64,000 bases of DNA from an uncultured Ruminiclostridium sp. (lineage in GTDB: Bacteria; Bacillota; Clostridia; Oscillospirales; Ruminococcaceae): NCBI GenBank assembly GCA_910588335.1, contig CAJUQV010000008.1, positions 33,040 to 97,039 on the forward strand, read 5' to 3'. Of the stretch, positions 8,619-17,337 are shown in pieces. Positions within the stretch are counted from its first letter, which is position 1. Each line of letters begins with the position of its first letter. The notes below the pieces were generated by a model. It did not search any database. It worked only from the letters and a program-made list of their open reading frames with translations, and was not told where the DNA came from. The position numbers and the translations under genes were made by a program.

Positions 8619-9140
8619 ATGAAAATACGAAATGCCGTTTTATCCGATTTTGAGAAAGCCTCCGAGCTTTACGACAAGGTGACCTTGCACCTTGAAAATA
8701 ACATAAACTATCCTGATTGGATTCACAAGGTTTATCCTTCGTCGGAAACGGTTGGGAAAGGAATAAAAGAAGGAAGCCTTTTTGTATGTGAAGAGGGCGG
8801 AAAAACCATCGGAGCATTTTTGCTGAATACCGATCCCGACGGGGATTATTCCCAAGGGAATTGGACGGCGGATATTGCCGAAGGCGAGTATATGATAATA
8901 CATGCATTAGCTGTCGATCCTGATTACAAGGGGCGGGGAATCGGTAAGCGTATGGTGGAATTCTGTCTGGATTATGCAAAAGGAAAGGGTCATAGAGCGA
9001 TAAGGCTTGACGCGGTGCCCAAAAATACTCCGGCAAGAGGAATGTATGAGAGCATAGGGTTTCATTTTGCGGGAGAAAGGGATTTAAAAAGACACGAAAC
9101 GGGTATACCGAGTTTCGCGCTTTATGAGTATAATTTCTGA
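8619..9140 (+). CDS. GNAT family N-acetyltransferase
   Basis: 173 residues starting at ATG 8619 behind AAAAGGA; upstream in-frame starts would run into the endoglucanase gene. Acetyl-CoA loop is YKGRGIGKRMVEF (around residues 105-117), preceded by HALAVDPD and followed by IRLDAVPKNTPARGMYESIG. Substrate unknown. The same strand and short gap suggest cotranscription with the endoglucanase, ending at the hairpin at 9148-9188. Confidence 0.85.
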   Translation: MKIRNAVLSDFEKASELYDKVTLHLENNINYPDWIHKVYPSSETVGKGIKEGSLFVCEEGGKTIGAFLLNTDPDGDYSQGNWTADIAEGEYMIIHALAVDPDYKGRGIGKRMVEFCLDYAKGKGHRAIRLDAVPKNTPARGMYESIGFHFAGERDLKRHETGIPSFALYEYNF

Positions 9141-9147
9141 ACGGAAA

Positions 9148-9188
9148 ATAAAGGAGACTTTCGCGTTACGGTGAAAGCCTCCTTTATA
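9148..9188 (+). terminator. Terminator after the GNAT gene
   Basis: ATAAAGGAG and CTTTC pair with GAAAG and CTCCTTTAT across a short loop, followed by an AT-rich tail. It faces yebC on the other strand. Confidence 0.7.
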
Positions 9189-9231
9189 TTATCAAATTTT
9201 TTATGTAGTAACAGGAAAAAAGCTTAGAGCT

Positions 9232-9277
9232 TGTATTCATTGAATTTGTGCGACGCGTGCAATATTCAATGAATACA
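9232..9277 (-). terminator. Stem-loop downstream of yebC
   Basis: 14-base perfect arms TGTATTCATTGAAT / ATTCAATGAATACA around an 18-base loop. On the minus strand a run of T follows some ten bases further. Probably the end of the obg-mrnC-yitT-yebC transcript. Confidence 0.55.
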
Positions 9278-9284
9278 TATACTC

Positions 9285-10016
9285 TTACTCCTCTTCCCAG
9301 TTATGCCATACATTCTGCACGTCGTCGTTATCCTCAAGGGATTCCAGCAGCATCCCCATTTTTTTAATATGTTCCTCGTCAGTCAGCTTTACATAGGTGG
9401 AAGGCACCTGTTCCGCCTCTGCGGAAACCACTTTATACCCCATTCCCGTAAGCTTTTCCGCGATTTCGCCCACGGTGTTGGGATCGGTGGTTATTTCAAC
9501 GCACCCATCTTCAAAGGAAAAATCATCGCCGCCTGCTTCAAGGATATCCTCCATTGCCTTGTCCTCGTCTATGTCCTCGTCCTCGTTGTCCAGTACTATT
9601 ATACCCTTTTCCGAGAACATAAAGCTTACGCAGCCTGTAGTGCCTAAATTGCCGCCGAATTTATCAAAATAGTGGCGGATTTCTCCCGCGGTGCGGTTGC
9701 GGTTGTCGGTGAGACAGTCAACGATTACCGCCACGCCGTTGGGGCCGTAGCCCTCGTAAACGCAGTTTTCGTAGTTGTTTTTGTCTCCCTCGCCCGCCGC
9801 TTTCTTGATAAGACGGTCTATGTTGTCATTGGGGATATTGTTAGTTTTCGCCTTTGTTATAAGTGCGGCAAGCTTTGAATTGCTGGACGGGTCAGCGCCG
9901 TGCTCCTTGATGCAGACTATGATTTCACGGCTGATTTTGGTGAATACTTTGGCTCTTGCTCCGTCCTTTTCACCTTTTTTTCTTTTAATAGTACTCCATT
10001 TGGAATGTCCTGACAT
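9285..10016 (-). CDS. yebC: YebC/PmpR family protein
   Basis: 243 residues beginning with the family signature MSGHSKWSTIKRKKG, then KVFTKISREI and YEGYGPNGVAVIVDCLTDN; all three domains are present. Members have been described as transcription regulators and, more recently, as factors that help ribosomes through difficult (for example proline-rich) stretches; which applies here cannot be told. RBS AAAGGAGAAATA before the ATG. Last gene of the minus-strand group starting at obg, 41 bases after yitT. Confidence 0.93.
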   Translation of the reverse strand: MSGHSKWSTIKRKKGEKDGARAKVFTKISREIIVCIKEHGADPSSNSKLAALITKAKTNNIPNDNIDRLIKKAAGEGDKNNYENCVYEGYGPNGVAVIVDCLTDNRNRTAGEIRHYFDKFGGNLGTTGCVSFMFSEKGIIVLDNEDEDIDEDKAMEDILEAGGDDFSFEDGCVEITTDPNTVGEIAEKLTGMGYKVVSAEAEQVPSTYVKLTDEEHIKKMGMLLESLEDNDDVQNVWHNWEEE

Positions 10017-10057
10017 AATTATTTCTCCTTTAACTTTATTTTTATACCAAACTCTTT

Positions 10058-10981
10058 TTACTGATTTGCCTGGAAGCCTTCTCCCAATACCTCTCCCGCG
10101 TTGGTGATTATTATAAAAGCATGAGGATCTATTTCCTTGACCTTGCGCTTAATCTTTGAATATTCGCTTTTATGCACCGCGCAGCAAATAACCTGCTTGT
10201 TCTTTTCCGAATAAGCTCCGGTTGCGTTAAGCCATGTTACGCCGCGATCCAAGGTTTTCATTACAAATTCGGATATTTCGTGATACTTGTCGCTGAATAT
10301 AAGCAGCATTTTTCCCTCAAAGCTTCCGTACAGTATCATATCCATAACCTTGCTGCATATGAAAATGGCTATAATGGCATAAAGACCTGCTTCAATGGTG
10401 CCGTATACCAGCATAGAGGTGCATATTATAATCGCGTCGGTGCCCAGCATTATAACTCCAAGGCTGAAATGGGGATATTTTTTGTTGATCAGCTTATTCA
10501 GAATGTCCGTACCGCCTGTCGTACCTTCGCGAAGGTATACTATGCCGAGTCCGATACCGAAGAATATTCCGGCAAAAATCGCGGCAAGAAGCCTATCGCC
10601 GTTTTGGTAGGCAGGTATGGACGCAAGTCCGTAGTCGGTCATAAACGTTGTCACAAGTACCGAGAAAAAGGTCTTTATCATCATTTTTTTCCCAAGGAAG
10701 ATAAATCCGATTATGATAAGAGGCACATTTATGGCTCCGTAAAGTATACCTATGTTTATATCAGCCACCGCGTTGACAAGGGTGGAGATACCCGCGACTC
10801 CCCCCGCCGCTATGCTGTTCGGAGCGGAAAAGCAGTGCAGCCCCGCCGAATACATTGTACTTCCGAAAAAGATACAGCCTATGTCAATTATCCAATGTAT
10901 AATTGATTTTTTGCGTTCATCGGCCGTCATTTTGGGCTTTGACTTTTTTTCCTTTTTCTTCTCATATTTTGTTGTTTTCAT
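10058..10981 (-). CDS. YitT family membrane protein
   Basis: 307 residues. A lysine-rich cytoplasmic N-terminus (residues 1-27) is followed by several hydrophobic segments (GCIFFGSTMYSAGLHCF, GGVAGISTLVN, VPLIIIGFIFLGKKM, REGTTGGTDILNKL) and a soluble C-terminal domain (DUF2179), ending in ITNAGEVLGEGF. Transport role is suspected for the family but the substrate is not known. Its start overlaps the end of mrnC by 20 bases. Confidence 0.88.
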   Translation of the reverse strand: MKTTKYEKKKEKKSKPKMTADERKKSIIHWIIDIGCIFFGSTMYSAGLHCFSAPNSIAAGGVAGISTLVNAVADINIGILYGAINVPLIIIGFIFLGKKMMIKTFFSVLVTTFMTDYGLASIPAYQNGDRLLAAIFAGIFFGIGLGIVYLREGTTGGTDILNKLINKKYPHFSLGVIMLGTDAIIICTSMLVYGTIEAGLYAIIAIFICSKVMDMILYGSFEGKMLLIFSDKYHEISEFVMKTLDRGVTWLNATGAYSEKNKQVICCAVHKSEYSKIKRKVKEIDPHAFIIITNAGEVLGEGFQANQ

Positions 10982-11384
10982 TTAAAATTACCTCGAAAAG
11001 CTGATTTGCACGGTCGTAGCCGCCTGTCAAAAACAAATATCCGAAAAGTGCTTCAAGACCCGTTGCGCGATGATATTCTGCGGGGGTGGATGATTTGGGT
11101 ACCTGTATGCCCGAAGCGTTTCTGCCTCTGCGAAAAATATCCGCTTCCTCCTCGGTGAGAATATCCTCTATAAGCTTGGATGCCGCCGATTGATATGAAG
11201 CTCTCACCATTTCCACCGAACGTTTATGAAGCTTTCCCGAAGGCGCGTTTCCTCCGCTCAGAATGTATCTTCTGACCAATATCTCCCAAGCGCAGTCTCC
11301 GAAAAACGCGAGCGCGGCGGGGGAGTAGCTTCTGACCTCTTCCCTGCTTAATATTTTATCTGACATATTCAAATTCAAAGTCAT
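10962..11384 (-). CDS. mrnC: Mini-ribonuclease 3 (23S rRNA maturation)
   Basis: 140 residues: an RNase III catalytic domain with no dsRNA-binding domain, which defines Mini-III. Signature pieces are AALAFFGDCAWEILVRRYIL, LHKRSVEMVRASYQS, FRRGRNA and YHRATGLEALFGYLFL, containing the catalytic acidic residues (FFGD and the later EALFGYL). It trims 23S rRNA precursor ends. It overlaps the 3' end of obg by 29 bases; an internal ATG at 11366 is an alternative start. Tight overlap on both sides implies translational coupling in the obg operon. Confidence 0.9.
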   Translation of the reverse strand: MTLNLNMSDKILSREEVRSYSPAALAFFGDCAWEILVRRYILSGGNAPSGKLHKRSVEMVRASYQSAASKLIEDILTEEEADIFRRGRNASGIQVPKSSTPAEYHRATGLEALFGYLFLTGGYDRANQLFEVILNENNKI

Positions 11385-12633
11385 AAATTGACACGGTGTC
11401 TCCCTCCCGAATTCCTTGTTTCTCCAATTCGTCTATTATTCCGCTTGAACGAAGCACTCTGTGGAGATACTGAAGGCTTTCGTAATCCTCCGCGTTTATT
11501 GTTCTCAGTATCGGGAGCAAGAATTCGCCGGTGACTTCGTAAACGTCTTCGTCCGCCTTATCCACCTTGTAAGTGTGCTTTTGCTTTTCTATTTCGTCAA
11601 GCTCCAAGGGCGAAAGCGGTTCCGGCTCGTATCTTGTTATGGGAGGCAGTGTGTCCAATACAGCCGCAATTTTTTCCGTAAGCTGCTTTGTTCCCTCCGT
11701 GGTAGCGGCGGAAATAACAAAGCAGGGAAGCCCCTTTTCTTTTATAAAGTCCGTAAAATCCTTTATCTGCTCCTCGGAAGCCATATCAGACTTGTTGGCG
11801 GCAACTATCTGCGGTCTTTCCGCCAGCTCCTCCGAAAAATTGGACAGTTCAAGATTTATTTTTTCAAAATCCTCTTTGGGGTCTCTGTCCTCGCTGCCGG
11901 ATACGTCCACCACGTGCACTATAAGACGGCAGCGTTCAACATGGCGCAAAAAGGCGTGACCTAAGCCTACTCCCTCGCTTGCTCCCTCTATAAGCCCGGG
12001 AATATCTGCCATTACAAAAGATTTTTCGCCTACGCTGACTACCCCCAATACGGGAGAAAGCGTGGTAAAATGGTAATTGGCAATTTCGGGCTTAGCGGCG
12101 CTAACAACGCTTATCAGGCTGGATTTTCCCACATTGGGGAAACCAACCAATCCCACATCCGCCAGAAGCTTCAGTTCAAGGGTAACGTCAAGCTTTTCTC
12201 CCGGAAAACCGGGTTTTGCGAAGCGCGGTATCTGCCTTGTAGGGGTGGCGAAGTTCATATTTCCTTTTCCGCCCTTTCCCCCCTTGGCGATAACAACCGG
12301 CTCGTCTCCCGAAATATCCGCTATTATTCTGCCTGTTTCGGTATCTTTTATGATGGTTCCTCTGGGTACGTCTATTATCATGTCGGGAGCCGACTTGCCG
12401 CTGCACCGCTTTCCCCGGCCGTTCTGACCGTTTTCGGCGTTGTACTTTCTTTTGTAGCGGAAATCGATCAGCGTGGAAAGGTTGTCGTTGGCGCGAAACA
12501 GTATCGATCCGCCCCTTCCTCCGTCGCCGCCGTCCGGACCGCCCGCCGCGACATATTTTTCACGGTAGAAGCTTACCGCACCATCGCCGCCGTTTCCCGC
12601 CTTAAGTGAAATTTTTACTATATCAACAAACAT
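11356..12633 (-). CDS. obg: GTPase Obg
   Basis: 425 residues in the Firmicute three-domain form: glycine-rich Obg domain (KAGNGGDGAVSFYREKY, GPDGGDGGRGGS), then the GTPase domain with P-loop GFPNVGKSS, switch FTTLSPVLGVV, DIPGLIEGASEGVGLGH and NKSD, then a C-terminal OCT domain. Acts in late 50S subunit assembly and stress control, and is essential in most bacteria. In many relatives obg follows rpmA directly; here two acetyltransferase genes and a terminator lie between. Confidence 0.97.
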   Translation of the reverse strand: MFVDIVKISLKAGNGGDGAVSFYREKYVAAGGPDGGDGGRGGSILFRANDNLSTLIDFRYKRKYNAENGQNGRGKRCSGKSAPDMIIDVPRGTIIKDTETGRIIADISGDEPVVIAKGGKGGKGNMNFATPTRQIPRFAKPGFPGEKLDVTLELKLLADVGLVGFPNVGKSSLISVVSAAKPEIANYHFTTLSPVLGVVSVGEKSFVMADIPGLIEGASEGVGLGHAFLRHVERCRLIVHVVDVSGSEDRDPKEDFEKINLELSNFSEELAERPQIVAANKSDMASEEQIKDFTDFIKEKGLPCFVISAATTEGTKQLTEKIAAVLDTLPPITRYEPEPLSPLELDEIEKQKHTYKVDKADEDVYEVTGEFLLPILRTINAEDYESLQYLHRVLRSSGIIDELEKQGIREGDTVSIYDFEFEYVR

Positions 12634-12654
12634 ATTTTAATTTATTTTCCTTTA

Positions 12655-13158
12655 TTACTTCCTAATCCTTGTATAGAATTCTTCCTCGTCCTCGTGGTGA
12701 ATATACGCGCCGTTTTTGAGCTGTACCCTGAGAGATGCGGGATTGTCTTTACGAACCGACATATATATTTCGTCCTCTTTTACAATTTCACGCGCTTTTT
12801 CAAGCGTAAGCCTTAACCCTTCCGTAGCATAGCCTTTTCCGCGGTACTCCTTTTTTATTCCGTATCCGATGTGTCCCGCGCCGTTTGCGAGAAATTCGTT
12901 AAGGAAGTGGCGCAGCTTGAACATTCCGACAATAGTGTCATCATCCCACAGGAAAAGGTATGTCTCTGGAACATGTCCATCTTTCAGCCCTATCCCCTTT
13001 GAATAATTTATAAACTTTGGCAGAATTTCATTTTCAAAATCTTTTCTTGAACAACCGAAATTGTGATTTTCAAATCCATTTTCATTTTCGGGACGATTTG
13101 TAATAAACTCATATTCCTTTTCAATGTCCTCTGCATTGGCTTCTTTTAAATACAACAT
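12655..13158 (-). CDS. GNAT family N-acetyltransferase
   Basis: 167 residues from the ATG at 13158 (MLYLKEANAEDIEKE), which has GAGGAGG nine bases upstream; a longer reading from 13179 would translate the ribosome-binding site itself and is rejected. Acetyl-CoA loop KKEYRGKGYATEGLRL, then VRKDNPASLRVQLKNGAYI. Typical of RimJ/RimL-like acetyltransferases; substrate unknown. Lies 21 bases upstream of obg and may be cotranscribed with it. Confidence 0.85.
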   Translation of the reverse strand: MLYLKEANAEDIEKEYEFITNRPENENGFENHNFGCSRKDFENEILPKFINYSKGIGLKDGHVPETYLFLWDDDTIVGMFKLRHFLNEFLANGAGHIGYGIKKEYRGKGYATEGLRLTLEKAREIVKEDEIYMSVRKDNPASLRVQLKNGAYIHHEDEEEFYTRIRK

Positions 13159-13207
13159 ATCTTTAAACCTCCTCAGCACATATTATTTCCGTATTTTTAG
13201 TGAAAAG

Positions 13208-13621
13208 TTATCTTATCATTTTAAACATTCCGGGTCCATCCCATTCGCATGGCCTTTCTTCAAATCCTTTTTTCTTATAAAATGGAATCGCTTCCTTTGT
13301 ACTGATCAATTCAAGGCTGACTGCCCAATCGGAAGAAATGCTGTCTTTTACATACTTTTCCAGAGCATTGATTAAAAGTGTTCCCACTCCTCTTGACTGA
13401 TATGGCGGTATAACAGCAAAATCCTTGATGTAAAAGGACATACCTTTGTCGCCGATCAGCCTTGCCATTCCAACGGCTTGCGCACCGTCAAAAGCGGTAA
13501 ACGAAGCAATGGTGTTTGCCAGCGCTTTTTTGATCTGTTCGACATATGGCGGTTCCCAACCTACAGATGTATACATCTCTAAAAACAATTTGGGTGTTAA
13601 TGTGTTTATTTCTATTTTCAT
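13208..13621 (-). CDS. GNAT family N-acetyltransferase
   Basis: 137 residues. FTAFDGAQAVGMARLIGD, then DFAVIPPYQSRGVGTLLINAL with the acetyl-CoA loop QSRGVG, and a C-terminal FYKKKGFEERP. It resembles the short GNATs often annotated for small amine substrates, but nothing shows the substrate. It follows the rpmA terminator and precedes a second GNAT gene by about 50 bases. Confidence 0.85.
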   Translation of the reverse strand: MKIEINTLTPKLFLEMYTSVGWEPPYVEQIKKALANTIASFTAFDGAQAVGMARLIGDKGMSFYIKDFAVIPPYQSRGVGTLLINALEKYVKDSISSDWAVSLELISTKEAIPFYKKKGFEERPCEWDGPGMFKMIR

Positions 13622-13675
13622 TCAAATACTTCCTTAAGATGAAATGAATGATCATAAAAAGGCGTTGCGCCGTAT

Positions 13676-13707
13676 TAATAAATTAAAAGGGGCGGAAAAT
13701 CCGCCCC
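13676..13707 (-). terminator. Terminator of the rplU-prp-rpmA operon
   Basis: GC-rich perfect stem GGGGCGGA / TCCGCCCC at 13689-13707 with a 3-base loop; on the minus strand it is followed by TTTTAATTTATT. Confidence 0.88.
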
Positions 13708-13716
13708 AAATTATCA

Positions 13717-13995
13717 TTAGTCAGCGTAAACGCTTACCTTTTTGCGATCCTTATCAAGGCGCTCGAATTTTACCTTACCGTCAATTATTGCAAAGAGGGT
13801 ATCGTCGGAACCCTTCTTTACATTGTTGCCGGGGTGAATCTTTGTGCCGCGCTGTCTTACAATTATGTTGCCCGCCAGAACCGCTTCGCCGTCGAAGCGC
13901 TTAACGCCGAGCCTCTTGGATTCGCTGTCGCGTCCGTTCTTGGTGGAACCCATACCTTTTTTATGAGCGAAAAACTGTAAATTTAATTTCAACAT
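13717..13995 (-). CDS. rpmA: 50S ribosomal protein L27 with cleavable N-terminus
   Basis: 92 residues. It carries the Firmicute-type extension MLKLNLQFFAHKKG, in which the protease Prp cuts after LQFF to leave the mature N-terminus AHKKG that reaches into the peptidyl-transferase centre. The gene for Prp lies directly upstream. Body motifs: GRDSESKRLGVKRFDG, ILVRQRGTKIHPG-like IIVRQRGTKIHPG. Third gene of the operon, ending at the GC-rich terminator. Confidence 0.97.
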   Translation of the reverse strand: MLKLNLQFFAHKKGMGSTKNGRDSESKRLGVKRFDGEAVLAGNIIVRQRGTKIHPGNNVKKGSDDTLFAIIDGKVKFERLDKDRKKVSVYAD

Positions 13996-14020
13996 GATAA
14001 TCTTCCTTTCTGAAATCCCC

Positions 14021-14335
14021 TTAGATATTTCTGGTAATTACGCTTATACCGCCATGATCCTCCGCCAAAAGCTGCAAATGGGTCTTTAGTGAGAATATAA
14101 GCGCGCGGCAGTCGGAATTGTTTTCATAATCGTTCAGCTTAAGCGCCGTAACGTTATTTCCGACCTTTACATCGCAGTCGCAAACAAGAAAATCCGTCAA
14201 TGTGTTTACCGTAAGCATTACCGCCGAGCTTACGCCCGCGCAGACTATGTCCTGACCGTATCTTCCGCCCGCGTGACCCGAAATGATAAAACCGCAGTAT
14301 AAGCCATTCTTTTGATAAAAGCGGGCTTTTATCAT
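14021..14335 (-). CDS. prp: Ribosomal-processing cysteine protease Prp
   Basis: 104 residues. The family's catalytic pair is visible in GHAGGRYGQDIVCAGVSS: His21 and Cys32. It removes the N-terminal extension of L27, encoded by the next gene, before ribosome assembly. Start codon overlaps the last base(s) of rplU, so the two are translationally coupled. Confidence 0.95.
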   Translation of the reverse strand: MIKARFYQKNGLYCGFIISGHAGGRYGQDIVCAGVSSAVMLTVNTLTDFLVCDCDVKVGNNVTALKLNDYENNSDCRALIFSLKTHLQLLAEDHGGISVITRNI

Positions 14336-14643
14336 TATGCTATAATGGATTCGATCTTTACCTTGCTGTAGGGCTGTCTGTGACCCATTGCTCTTTTTGA
14401 GCTTTTCTTGGGCTTATAGGTGAAAATGTTAACCTTCTTGCCCTTGCCGTTCTTGATAAGAGAGGCTTTTACTACCGCACCGGGCACATAGGGTGCGCCA
14501 ATGAGAGTATCTCCAGTTCTTCCTACCATTACTACCTTGTCGAAATTAACTTCTCCGCTTTCAACTCCGAGCTTTTCAACAAAAATTTCGTCGCCCTCGG
14601 ATACACGGTACTGCTTTCCGCCGGTTTCAATTACTGCGTACAT
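14335..14643 (-). CDS. rplU: 50S ribosomal protein L21
   Basis: 102 residues starting MYAVIETGGKQYRVSEGD, with the C-terminal RNA-binding stretch KKSSKRAMGHRQPYSKVKIE. Binds 23S rRNA domain VI region together with L20. First gene of the rplU-prp-rpmA operon, transcribed from a near-consensus promoter at 14812-14840 through a leader of about 160 bases. Confidence 0.97.
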   Translation of the reverse strand: MYAVIETGGKQYRVSEGDEIFVEKLGVESGEVNFDKVVMVGRTGDTLIGAPYVPGAVVKASLIKNGKGKKVNIFTYKPKKSSKRAMGHRQPYSKVKIESIIA

Positions 14644-14805
14644 ATTATATTACCTTCTTTCATATACTCGCTGTGTTAAAGAGACGCTTAAAATGGTTCT
14701 CTTCGGGGGAGGTTTCCCCTATTCCTATTCGGAAAAGGCGGTGCTGCTTAAAGTTTTAATTTTTTTCTTAAAAACGCACACTTAAAAAAGCCCTACACAT
14801 GCGGC
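14644..14805 (-). promoter_or_regulatory. 5' leader of rplU, possibly an L21-type leader
   Basis: The transcript from the promoter at 14812-14840 has about 160 untranslated bases. It contains paired segments, for example GAGACGC / GCGTCTC-like parts near 14680-14692 and GGGGGAGGTTTCCCC near 14705-14720, close to a GAAGAGAACC tract. Firmicute rplU genes often carry an autoregulatory L21 leader; I cannot confirm that this matches the known consensus. Confidence 0.4.
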
Positions 14806-14811
14806 TTAAAT

Positions 14812-14840
14812 ATTTTAGCACATTATTTTCCCTTTGTCAA
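14812..14840 (-). promoter_or_regulatory. Strong sigma-A promoter of rplU
   Basis: Minus strand reads -35 TTGACA (14835-14840), 17-base spacer, -10 TAAAAT (14812-14817). Confidence 0.85.
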
Positions 14841-14883
14841 CACTTTTCCGGAAAAATTTATCAGGATTTATCGGAAATATTTA

Positions 14884-15963
14884 TCAAGCGCTCGCGGCTT
14901 TATCGAAAAACATAAAAATGTCCTCCATAAGCTCCGTATCAAGCCCGCCGCTTACGGATTTGTCTATTTTTTCATAAAACGCTTTTTCCGCTTCTTCGGG
15001 AATATTGCCGTCATACTCCTCATACAGCTTGTCATATTCCTTGTCAAGCTTTTCCGTATATGCAACCGATTCCGCTGATCTGAAAAGAGTGCTGTGACCG
15101 TTTTGATTTTCTTTTTCTCGGATTTCATAAACCACGTTCGGATTTGTTATCATATCGCGATAGGCTATTATCGCGGATTCGTCTATTCCTATGGTCTGAT
15201 CGTCGGTTCCGTGTACTATCATTATGGGTGTGTCGGTATTGTTGATTCCGTTTACCGCAGTGATATCCAAATCTCCGCCGAATACAGTCTTTTGATAAAG
15301 CCAAATGTAAGGGTATTCCACATAGGCGAAACTGCCCATCATTCCTCTTGCCCACTCAATAATCATTTGCATAGGCTTGTTAAAGCCCGAAACGCTTACT
15401 GAAGCGGCAATGTTGTGATCATAATTGAATATGGCCGTCACCGCATAGCCGCCCCAGCTATGTCCGTAAAGATAAACGGGAAGCCCTTTGAAACGCTCTT
15501 CCCTTTCAATAAAGGTAAGCGCGGCGTCTAAGTCTTTAACCGACTGCACCAGTCCAATACAGCTTTCTCCCTCGCTGTTGTAGCAGCCGGTGTTGTCGTA
15601 GCCGAAAACCTGATATCCCTCGTCGACAAAGCTCAGGGTCTGAGCCAGATAATTTTCCGCTCCGCCGCCCAGACCGTGGCAGATAACCACCAGTCCTTTG
15701 GTGTTTTCGCCGCCGTAAAGATACCCCTGAAGCCTGTTTTCTCCCGACATAAATGATATCTTTTCCCGCTCATATGTATCCTCCGCATCGGTATACATTA
15801 AATAATAACTCAGTGGGTCAAGAGTCGTTCTTCCGAACACGTCGTCAAAATTGACCTTGACTATTATAAATGAGGCCGCCGAGAATATCAGTATAAAAGC
15901 AATCAATATGATTAACAGAACCTTTAGCGGATTTTTCTTTTTTTCAAATATTTTTTTGTTCAT
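14884..15963 (-). CDS. Membrane-anchored alpha/beta hydrolase
   Basis: 359 residues. One N-terminal membrane segment (about residues 14-36, VLLIILIAFILIFSAASFII) places the hydrolase outside. The fold is shown by VVICHGLGGGAENY (oxyanion loop), nucleophile GHSWGG (Ser169), acid in VHGTDDQT (Asp254/255) and His290 in QNGHSTLF. Likely an esterase or lipase-like enzyme; the substrate is not evident. Stand-alone gene on the minus strand between rplU and fucO. Confidence 0.85.
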   Translation of the reverse strand: MNKKIFEKKKNPLKVLLIILIAFILIFSAASFIIVKVNFDDVFGRTTLDPLSYYLMYTDAEDTYEREKISFMSGENRLQGYLYGGENTKGLVVICHGLGGGAENYLAQTLSFVDEGYQVFGYDNTGCYNSEGESCIGLVQSVKDLDAALTFIEREERFKGLPVYLYGHSWGGYAVTAIFNYDHNIAASVSVSGFNKPMQMIIEWARGMMGSFAYVEYPYIWLYQKTVFGGDLDITAVNGINNTDTPIMIVHGTDDQTIGIDESAIIAYRDMITNPNVVYEIREKENQNGHSTLFRSAESVAYTEKLDKEYDKLYEEYDGNIPEEAEKAFYEKIDKSVSGGLDTELMEDIFMFFDKAASA

Positions 15964-16082
15964 TTGTTGTTTATTTCTCCTGAGAATTTTTTTCCTGACC
16001 CGATAATATTTCTTTCACGACAAAGCCTTGCCAAAAGTAAATAAAATTGCGGTATTCTGCATATTCTGAGTCCTAATAATTC

Positions 16083-16121
16083 CAAAAAAATTTCCGCACA
16101 AAGCCAAAACGTCATGCGAAA
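16083..16121 (-). terminator. Terminator of fucO
   Basis: On the minus strand ATTTCGCA pairs with TGCGGAAA (one bulge), followed by seven T. Confidence 0.65.
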
Positions 16122-16141
16122 TATAAAAAACAAAAATTTAA

Positions 16142-17296
16142 TTAAAAGGCCTTCTTATAAATTTCGAGGATTTCTTCCGGAGAAGTGGGTCTGGGATTTC
16201 CGCCCGTGCAAACGTCGTTGTATGCAGCTTCGGAAAGCGCCTTGAGATCCTCTTCCTTAACGCCGATCTCGGACAGCTTCTGAGGAATATTGATGGAAAC
16301 GGAAAGCTCGCGTATAGCGTCGATTGCCGCCTTTACGCACTCATCGTCAGTCATCTTCTTGGTATGCTTTATTCCCATCGCCTTCGCGATGCCTCTGAAC
16401 TTTGGCTTCGCCGAACTTTCGGCATTGTATTCCAGAACGTAGGGCAGAAGCAGAGCGTTGGCAACACCATGAGGAGTATCATAGAAAGCTCCCAAGGGGT
16501 GCGCCATTGAGTGAACTATGCCAAGACCCACGTTGGAGAATCCCATTCCCGCTATGTACTGTGCAAGCGCCATTGTCTCCCTTGCCTTGGGGTCGCCGTT
16601 TACGCTGTCGTAAAGGCTCTCGTGAATAAGCTCTATGGCCTTCACCTCCACCATATCAGACATTTCCCATGCACCGAGTGTTATATAACCTTCAATTGCG
16701 TGAGTCAGAGCGTCCATACCGGTGGAAGCGCAAAGACCCTTCGGCATGCCCATCATAAGGTCACTGTCAACGATAGCAACAACGGGAATATCATGAGGAT
16801 CGACACAAACCATTTTCTTTTTGTTGACCTCGTCGGTGATAACGTAGTTGATGGTTACCTCCGCCGCTGTACCCGATGTGGTGGGAAGCGCGATAAGGGG
16901 AATGCTCTTGTTTTTTGTGGGAGCAACGCCCTCAAGAGATACAACGTCGGAATATTCGGGATTGGCAACGATTATACCTATACCCTTAGCGGTATCCATA
17001 ACCGAACCGCCTCCTACCGCTACAAGAGCATCGGCGCCGCATTCCTTAAAAAGCTTTACGCCGTCCTGAACGTTCTTAACCGTGGGATTAGCCTTGATTT
17101 CGCTGTAAGTATCGTAAGCAACCCCGGCTTTTTCCATAACATCCGTCACCATTTTGGCAACGCCGCACTCCAGAAGCACCTTATCCGTAACAAATAATAT
17201 CTTCTTAAAGCCGCGGGTCTTGATTTCCTCAGCCAGACTCTCACGTGCGCCGGCTCCGAAATACGAGGTTTCGTTCAATACAAATCTGTTTGCCAT
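16142..17296 (-). CDS. fucO: Lactaldehyde reductase (1,2-propanediol oxidoreductase)
   Basis: 384 residues, iron-dependent alcohol dehydrogenase family. It follows Escherichia coli FucO almost throughout, from MANRFVLNETSYFGAGA to DDVCTGGNPR-like NDVCTGGNPRPTS. NAD-binding GGGSVMDTAKGIG (residues 97-109), iron ligands in DALTHAIEGYIT and HSMAHPLGAFYDTPHGVAN. It reduces L-lactaldehyde, the product of fuculose-1-phosphate cleavage, to L-1,2-propanediol and so reoxidises NADH during anaerobic fucose or rhamnose growth. RBS GGAGGG; a family B repeat sits 42 bases upstream of the start codon. fucI is 5 kb away on the same strand. Confidence 0.95.
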   Translation of the reverse strand: MANRFVLNETSYFGAGARESLAEEIKTRGFKKILFVTDKVLLECGVAKMVTDVMEKAGVAYDTYSEIKANPTVKNVQDGVKLFKECGADALVAVGGGSVMDTAKGIGIIVANPEYSDVVSLEGVAPTKNKSIPLIALPTTSGTAAEVTINYVITDEVNKKKMVCVDPHDIPVVAIVDSDLMMGMPKGLCASTGMDALTHAIEGYITLGAWEMSDMVEVKAIELIHESLYDSVNGDPKARETMALAQYIAGMGFSNVGLGIVHSMAHPLGAFYDTPHGVANALLLPYVLEYNAESSAKPKFRGIAKAMGIKHTKKMTDDECVKAAIDAIRELSVSINIPQKLSEIGVKEEDLKALSEAAYNDVCTGGNPRPTSPEEILEIYKKAF

Positions 17297-17337
17297 AGTG
17301 TCCCTCCGAAAATTAAAATTTTAAAATAAAAATTTAT

